From Gonatopus flavifemur (Eukaryota; Arthropoda; Insecta; Hymenoptera; Dryinidae): a DNA stretch of 64,000 nucleotides. Where the stretch lies: positions 6,510,001 through 6,574,000 of the forward strand of contig JAFFJZ010000014.1 in NCBI GenBank assembly GCA_018340375.1. Direction: 5' to 3'. A program made the position numbers and the translations under genes. How positions within the stretch are numbered: the first letter of the stretch is position 1; the number at the start of each line of letters is the position of its first letter. Of this stretch, positions 59,436 through 64,000 are shown piece after piece. The notes under the pieces were generated by a model, which was given only the letters and a program-made list of their open reading frames with translations, did not search any database and was not told the DNA's origin.

Positions 59436-61143
59436 CATGTAGATTCTAAATCAAATCCTGCGGATATTATCTCGCGGGGATCAACATCAACGAACTTGAT
59501 TGATTCGGACTTGTGGTGGAATGGGCCTGATTGGCTAAAACTTGAACAAATGAGTTGACCCGTTCCTAGGAAGGGGTGCTCTCCGGACGATATTCCAGAG
59601 CGAACTGAAATTACTCTCGTCGCTAACATTGAAGAACCTAGCTTTGTGAATAAGCTGACATCTAGGTTTTCCAAATTCAAAACGCTCGTTCGAATCATTG
59701 CTTATTGTTTAAGATTCAAATCCAATAATTCACAGGAAGCTACCAAACAAACAGGACCTATAAGTGATGAGGAATTCCAACTCGCTTTGCAAAGACTGTG
59801 TCTCCTGGTTAAGCGAGATCATTTCAGGGATGATATGAAGCGATTGGAGATAGGTCAACCGCCTAGCTCGAACAGCAAGGTCTTATCATTGTCCCCATTC
59901 CTTGATGAAAAAAGAATCATCCGCGTCGGTGGTAGGCTCAGGAAAGCAGGTTTGCACTATGCTCAAAAACATCCTATTCTGCCACCAAAAAATGATCCCC
60001 TAACAACTTTAATTATACGTGAGCATCATATTCTTAATCTGCATGCAGGATTGCAATGCACGATTTATTCTGTAAGAAATGAATTCTAGCCAATTTCTGT
60101 CAGGAGTGCCGCTTGTAAGATTCTCAAACAATGCATTCCCTGTTTCAAGGCCAAGCCTTCTGTGTCAGAAACCATTATGAGTGATCTCCCTGCTGTTCGG
60201 ATCGAGCCGTCCAGGCCATCCACTCATTGTGGAATAGATTATGGCGGTCCATTCATGATACGGGAAGGAAAACGTCGAAATTCGCGATTAGTCAAAGGAT
60301 ATATGGCCGTGTTTGTTTGCTTTTCTACAAAGGCAGTTCATCTAGAACTGGTGGCTGATCTTACTCCCAAAGCGTTTATTGGTGCATTGAAACGATTTAT
60401 GGCCCGTCGAGGAAAGGTATCGCGTATTTATTCAGACAACGGTACTAATTTTGTCGGGGCGAACCGCGAATTGAGAGAGTTACATGATTCCTTTTTGGAG
60501 GAGCAGAGCAACAAAGGGCTGAAGGAGTGTTTTGCTGAGTCAAATATCGATTGGCAATTCATTCCTCCTCAGACGCTACATCTCGGAGGTTTGTGGGAGG
60601 GAGCGGTCAAATCGGCAAAATACCATATAAAGCGAATCGTAGGCGACGCCCATTCAAATTATGATGAGTTTACAACCCTTCCATGTGAAATGGAGTCCAT
60701 ATTAAACTCAAGTCCACTCACGGCTCTTTCTAGCGACCCTAATGATCTGCAACCGCTTACTCCCGGGCACTTCCTGGTAGGAGAGGCACTAAACACTTGA
60801 AGTCATAACGATATATCTGATGTAAATATTAACCGTCTTTCGCGATGGCAAGACATAGAACAATTGCGGCAACATTTCTGGACAAGATAGAGTCGTGAGT
60901 ATTTGAATGAACCAGCTGCAGGGAAGAAACAAGTGGAAGGAGAATAAAGGGGCACAATTAAGTATCGGTCAACTTGTGTTGGTTCATCAATCAGGTCTTG
61001 CACCTTTACATTGGATTTTGGGTAGGGTCGAATCAGTTAATCCAAGTTCTGACGGCAATATCCGATCAGCAAATATAATGACAAAGGCTGGGATTATTAC
61101 TCGGCCGTTGACTAAATTGTCTATCTTGCCACTTGGTTCTTAA
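59436..61143 (+). pseudogene. BEL/Pao RNase H end and integrase (third part)
   Basis: Resumes at HVDSKSNPADIISRG. The pre-integrase region is ISDEEFQLALQRLCLLVKRD and IRVGGRLRKAG, with a zinc-binding HH (REHH). The catalytic core shows HCGIDYGGPFM (Asp), RIYSDNGTNFVGANRELREL (Asp) and GGLWEGAVKSAKYHIKR (Glu), and ends LTPGHFLVGEALNT. The C-terminal module RLSRWQDIEQLRQHFW is followed, after a frameshift near 60905, by RNKWKENKGAQL, HWILGRVESV and a TAA at 61141. In-frame stops lie at 59556 (TGA), 60087 (TAG), 60798 (TGA) and 60888 (TAG). The catalytic triad is present but the protein cannot be made intact. Confidence 0.92.
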
Positions 61144-61668
61144 ATTAAAATATATATCATAGGCGCTGTGCATTTCTTCAGCTCAATGTACGAAAATTAT
61201 GGCAAGTCATAACCTATCATAACATTTGTAATCAAACCGATATCACTGACATGTCTATGTATATTCTAAGTATTCTCAGTTGAATATACGATAATATGTG
61301 AATGCTCAACTCATGTTGGAAATATTAATCATTATAACATTACGTTTGGAATTTTTCAATTTTGTTCTACATTTAAATATAAGTCTAACCTGCAGTTGGT
61401 TATTAGGTTAAGTTATTTTAGTACTTCATTTTGAGACGAATCTATGGCATCAAATAAGTCATCAGTGATTCAATCCAAACGTGTTACTGAACAGTTCATT
61501 GAAAGGTATGTTACAGTGAGTCTTCGATACTTGTTTATTTCAATTTCGAACTTGGATTTATTATCCTGATGTTTTTGTTTTCAAGGTATACTTCATTGAA
61601 CTTTATCTTTATAATATTTCGTTACATGTATAAGAACTATTGAAAATATGTATTTTCAAGGTGGGCAG
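61144..61668 (+). other. 3' untranslated part of the inner BEL/Pao with polypurine tract
   Basis: Noncoding sequence between the integrase stop and the 3' LTR. The purine-rich AAGGTGGGCAG just before the LTR (61658-61668) is a likely polypurine tract for plus-strand priming. Confidence 0.6.
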
Positions 61669-62006
61669 TGTGAATTAGTCATGGAAATAACGAATATTTT
61701 GTATGCGATTTCACATATGATATTACAGGATTTTTCAATTGCTAGATACGGTACTGCATATTCGGCCTTCTTCGGCTTTTCTCGTAAAACTTTGCGACTC
61801 AACGATGTTACCGGTAACGAGATGCCAGAACGATCAGATACGTTGAACAGAAAGGAACATCGCGTCCACGACGAGTTAACCGTCCACCATATTCAAGAAT
61901 AAATTATTTTTTGCTTATTCAAATTACCAGCAGGAAATCAATTTGTTTTCCCCATCCACGGGAAGTATATTCGAGTGAATACAGTGGTAAAAATGAAGAA
62001 TTATCA
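61669..62006 (+). repeat. 3' LTR of the inner BEL/Pao
   Basis: Starts TGTGAATTAGTCATGG and ends GAAGAATTATCA, followed by the duplicated target AACCT. AATAAA lies at 61898-61903. Differs from the 5' LTR at about 20 of 338 positions. Confidence 0.95.
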
Positions 62007-62011
62007 AACCT

Positions 62012-63033
62012 CATCTGTTATTTCTCTCTGAAGAATCTCTGCTCGATTTGACGTCCACTTTCGCAAAATAAATCTGCGCTTTTTCAATCGTGTCAGCTCC
62101 ACACATCAAGTCGTCCACATACATGGATCTCCTTATAATATCTGCTATTTTTGGATGAGAATCTTCCACTTGTTGAGCCAATTCTAATAAGCATCAAATC
62201 GCCAAAAAAGAACTTGAGGTTGAACTATAAGTGACCGTGTTCACTTCATAAACCTGTATTGGCTTTGAAGGTTCAGCTCGCCACAAGATCCTTTGTAAGA
62301 AACGTTGACTTTGATCAATTTGGATTTGCCGATACATTTCATTCACGTCGGCACTCATTACGAATGTTGGTGTGCGAAAACGTAGAATGACAGATAACAA
62401 ATCTTGTTGCGAAACGGGTCTCGTCATTTGTAATTGATTCAATGAGATACCAGTGGTCGTTGGAGTAGAAGCGTCAAATACCACTCTTGATTGTATTGTC
62501 ATTCTATCTCCCTTTAGTACTCCATGATGTGGTATATAATACTCGACTGTACCATCATGACTATCATCAATATTAGACATGTGTTTCGAATCTTCATATT
62601 CTTACATCAAGGCGACGTCTTTCTTCCTAAAATTTTGGTTCGCTGCTTATTTCTCTTCAAGGGATGGGAATCGCTTCAACGTATGACTCTTGGACTCACC
62701 TAATCTATACACCGAGTCCTTGAGAGGGGTTGTAACAGTAAAACATCCGTCTGCATTCCTTTCCGTTGTCTCACTAAAATGTTTCTCACAATTGGTTCCC
62801 TCTTCCGATAGAATTGTTGCCTGAAAACAGTCCTCTAAGTTCCAAAAACGCGACACTTGGTGGGACAGATCCATGATGCTGAGATTGCAATTTCTCCTCC
62901 CATCCAACTCACAATATATCATCGTACCCGAAACTACATAATCAAACACTGTTTCATGTAGCAGGAGATGTCTATTATCAGTGACACAGAGTATGTCCCA
63001 GAATACATCAACTCCCAACAATACATCGATCTT
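62012..63033 (-). pseudogene. BEL/Pao, 5' part of the outer copy (protease end and RT)
   Basis: Minus strand from 63033: KIDVLLGVDVFWDIL (end of the protease), FDYVVSGTM, then RT with NCEKHFSETTERNADG, YYIPHHGVLK, SRVVFDAST, ADVNEMYRQIQIDQSQRFLQ and, past a stop near 62193, RRSMYVDDLMCGADTIEKAQ with the YVDD catalytic motif at 62110-62121. It breaks at 62012, where the inner Pao inserted, and continues at 48934. The N-terminal gag part is missing because an RTE-like LINE end abuts it at 63034. Distinct in sequence from the inner copy, so a different Pao family. Confidence 0.88.
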
Positions 63034-64000
63034 CATCATCATGAAGTAATCAGTCTTACGACTGGTTTGATGGAATCCTCCAACCCTGTCTATTATCCGC
63101 TAACCGCTTAACTTCTGCATATGTACGACAGCCCTTATCTTGTATAATTGGCTTCATATAACCTCATCTAGGTCTACCTCTTCGAGTTTCACCATTCATT
63201 TTTCCTTCCAATATTGTTTTCAATAAGCTATCATGCCTTAATGTGTGGCCTATCAGATTACTTCTTCTTTTCACGACCTGTCTCAAGAGACTTCTTTTTT
63301 CATTCACCTTCTCAAGTACTTGTTTATTTTTCAATTTCTCTATCCACTTTATTCTAAGAATCCTTCTGTAACACCACATTTCGAAAGCTTCGAGTCTTCG
63401 TTGGTCCGTTTTTCCAATTGTCCAAGTTTCGCAAGCATACAATGCCGTGCTCCAAACGTAACTCTCCAAGAATTTCTTCCTTACTGCTAAGCTAGTATTC
63501 TTCGAACATAGTAACTGTTTCTTTTGGTGGGAAGCCTGTTTCCCTTGTGCTATTCTTGCTCTTATATCTCTTTCGCTTTTACCGTTTTCTGTAATTATGC
63601 TTCCTAGATATTTAAATTCCTTGACTTGCTGAATTGTCTCTGCATCTATTTTAATTTCCGTTCTTCTTGATGTTTTCGCTGTTGTACAAATCATGAATTT
63701 TGTTTTGTCGTTATTTATATTCATACAATATTTGTCCAGTAATATTTTTCCCATAGTTTTGAGAGTATTTTCTAACTCAGCACCACTCGTGGCTAATATA
63801 GCTATGTCATCCGCAAATCTCAACATGCTCACATTTTTACCGTGAATCTGTAATTTCAATGGCACTTGCTCCTACACTTCGTTCATCGCTTCTTCTATAT
63901 ACAAAAGGAAAATCAGTGGCGATAGTGAGCATCCTTGTCTCACCCCTCTTCTAATTTGTGCTCCTCCTTTCTAACCTCCTATTTCTATCATCGCGGTTTG
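63034..64000 (-). pseudogene. RTE-like LINE reverse transcriptase, 3' part
   Basis: Minus strand entering from beyond the window: IRRGVRQGCSLSPLIFLLYI, a stop, then VSMLRFADDIAILATSGAEL with the catalytic ADD motif, KEFKYLGSIITENGKSERDI, YACETWTIGKTDQRRLEAFE and MWCYRRILRIKWIEKLKNKQ, and LRHDSLLKTILEGKMNGETR followed by RGRPR. After a stop, CRTYAEVKRLADNRQGW follows near the end. The sequence finishes in a short ATGATGATG-type tail (63034-63043), the kind of 3' microsatellite seen in RTE-clade LINEs. The 5' part with the endonuclease lies outside the window. At least two stops; non-functional. Confidence 0.85.

Larger units (their letters stand above)
48935..62006 (+). mobile_element. Inner BEL/Pao LTR retrotransposon, nested in another Pao copy
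   Basis: Two 338-bp LTRs (48935-49272 and 61669-62006) start TGTTAATTCG or TGTGAATTAG and end GAATTATCA. The target AACCT occurs immediately outside both (48930-48934, 62007-62011), a perfect 5-bp duplication typical of BEL/Pao. The host sequence on both sides is one minus-strand Pao reading frame, which proves insertion. By eye the LTRs differ at about 20 positions (~6%), so the insertion is not recent. Inside are leader, gag-pol in three broken pieces and two further insertions (52433-54438, 55541-59433). Without those, its length would be about 7.2 kb, normal for the superfamily. Confidence 0.95.

Overview
The window looks like insect (at least arthropod) nuclear DNA. It is AT-rich, has very little protein-coding sequence, and carries mariner, BEL/Pao and RTE-type elements plus many short inverted-repeat (MITE or foldback) elements. 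I cannot fix the order from sequence alone. Almost every long open frame belongs to a transposable element or is a shadow of simple repeats. The one convincing host-type coding segment is a 53-codon Ala-rich terminal exon at 27341-27501.

Layout. 1-12.5 kb: repeat-dense. It holds a deleted mariner (2815-3464), a 2.4-kb palindromic element with TATA target duplications (4036-6479), and a tandem array of ~130-bp units (6490-11150) split by two inverted-repeat insertions. 12.5-19.5 kb: one giant foldback element with ~1.3-1.6 kb inverted arms enclosing ~4 kb of a 31-bp tandem repeat whose orientation flips near 17494. 20-21.4 kb: a 1.39-kb TA-flanked inverted-repeat element. 21.4-37.4 kb: mostly unique AT-rich DNA with a second mariner relic, the terminal exon and scattered small elements. 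37.7-46.6 kb: a (TTA/TCA)n microsatellite, TA-flanked foldbacks, a 325-bp tandem repeat split by a hAT-like MITE, a promoter-like segment and a second hAT-like MITE.

46.9-64 kb is a nested transposon cluster. A minus-strand BEL/Pao element (46938-48934 plus 62012-63033) is split by a plus-strand BEL/Pao element (48935-62006) with two 338-bp LTRs and a perfect 5-bp target duplication (AACCT). That inner element is interrupted twice. Inside its reverse transcriptase sits a 2,006-bp noncoding element with 3-bp duplications (52433-54438), which carries its own 96-bp TA-flanked MITE. Inside its RNase H to integrase linker sits a 3.9-kb insertion with 4-bp ATCA duplications (55541-59433). The 3.9-kb insertion contains a degenerate ORF resembling the C-terminal half of a ubiquitin-specific protease, plus a 770-bp foldback. 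An RTE-like LINE on the minus strand abuts the outer Pao copy at 63034.

Interpretation. All mobile-element coding is broken by stops, frameshifts and insertions, so nothing here appears autonomous. The most unusual items are the giant foldback with its two-orientation 31-bp array and a 132-bp MITE (31079-31210) sharing its termini, the USP-like reading frame in a repeat-bounded insertion, and the layered insertion history, which can be ordered from the junctions. All readings were done by eye; no alignment or database search was run.
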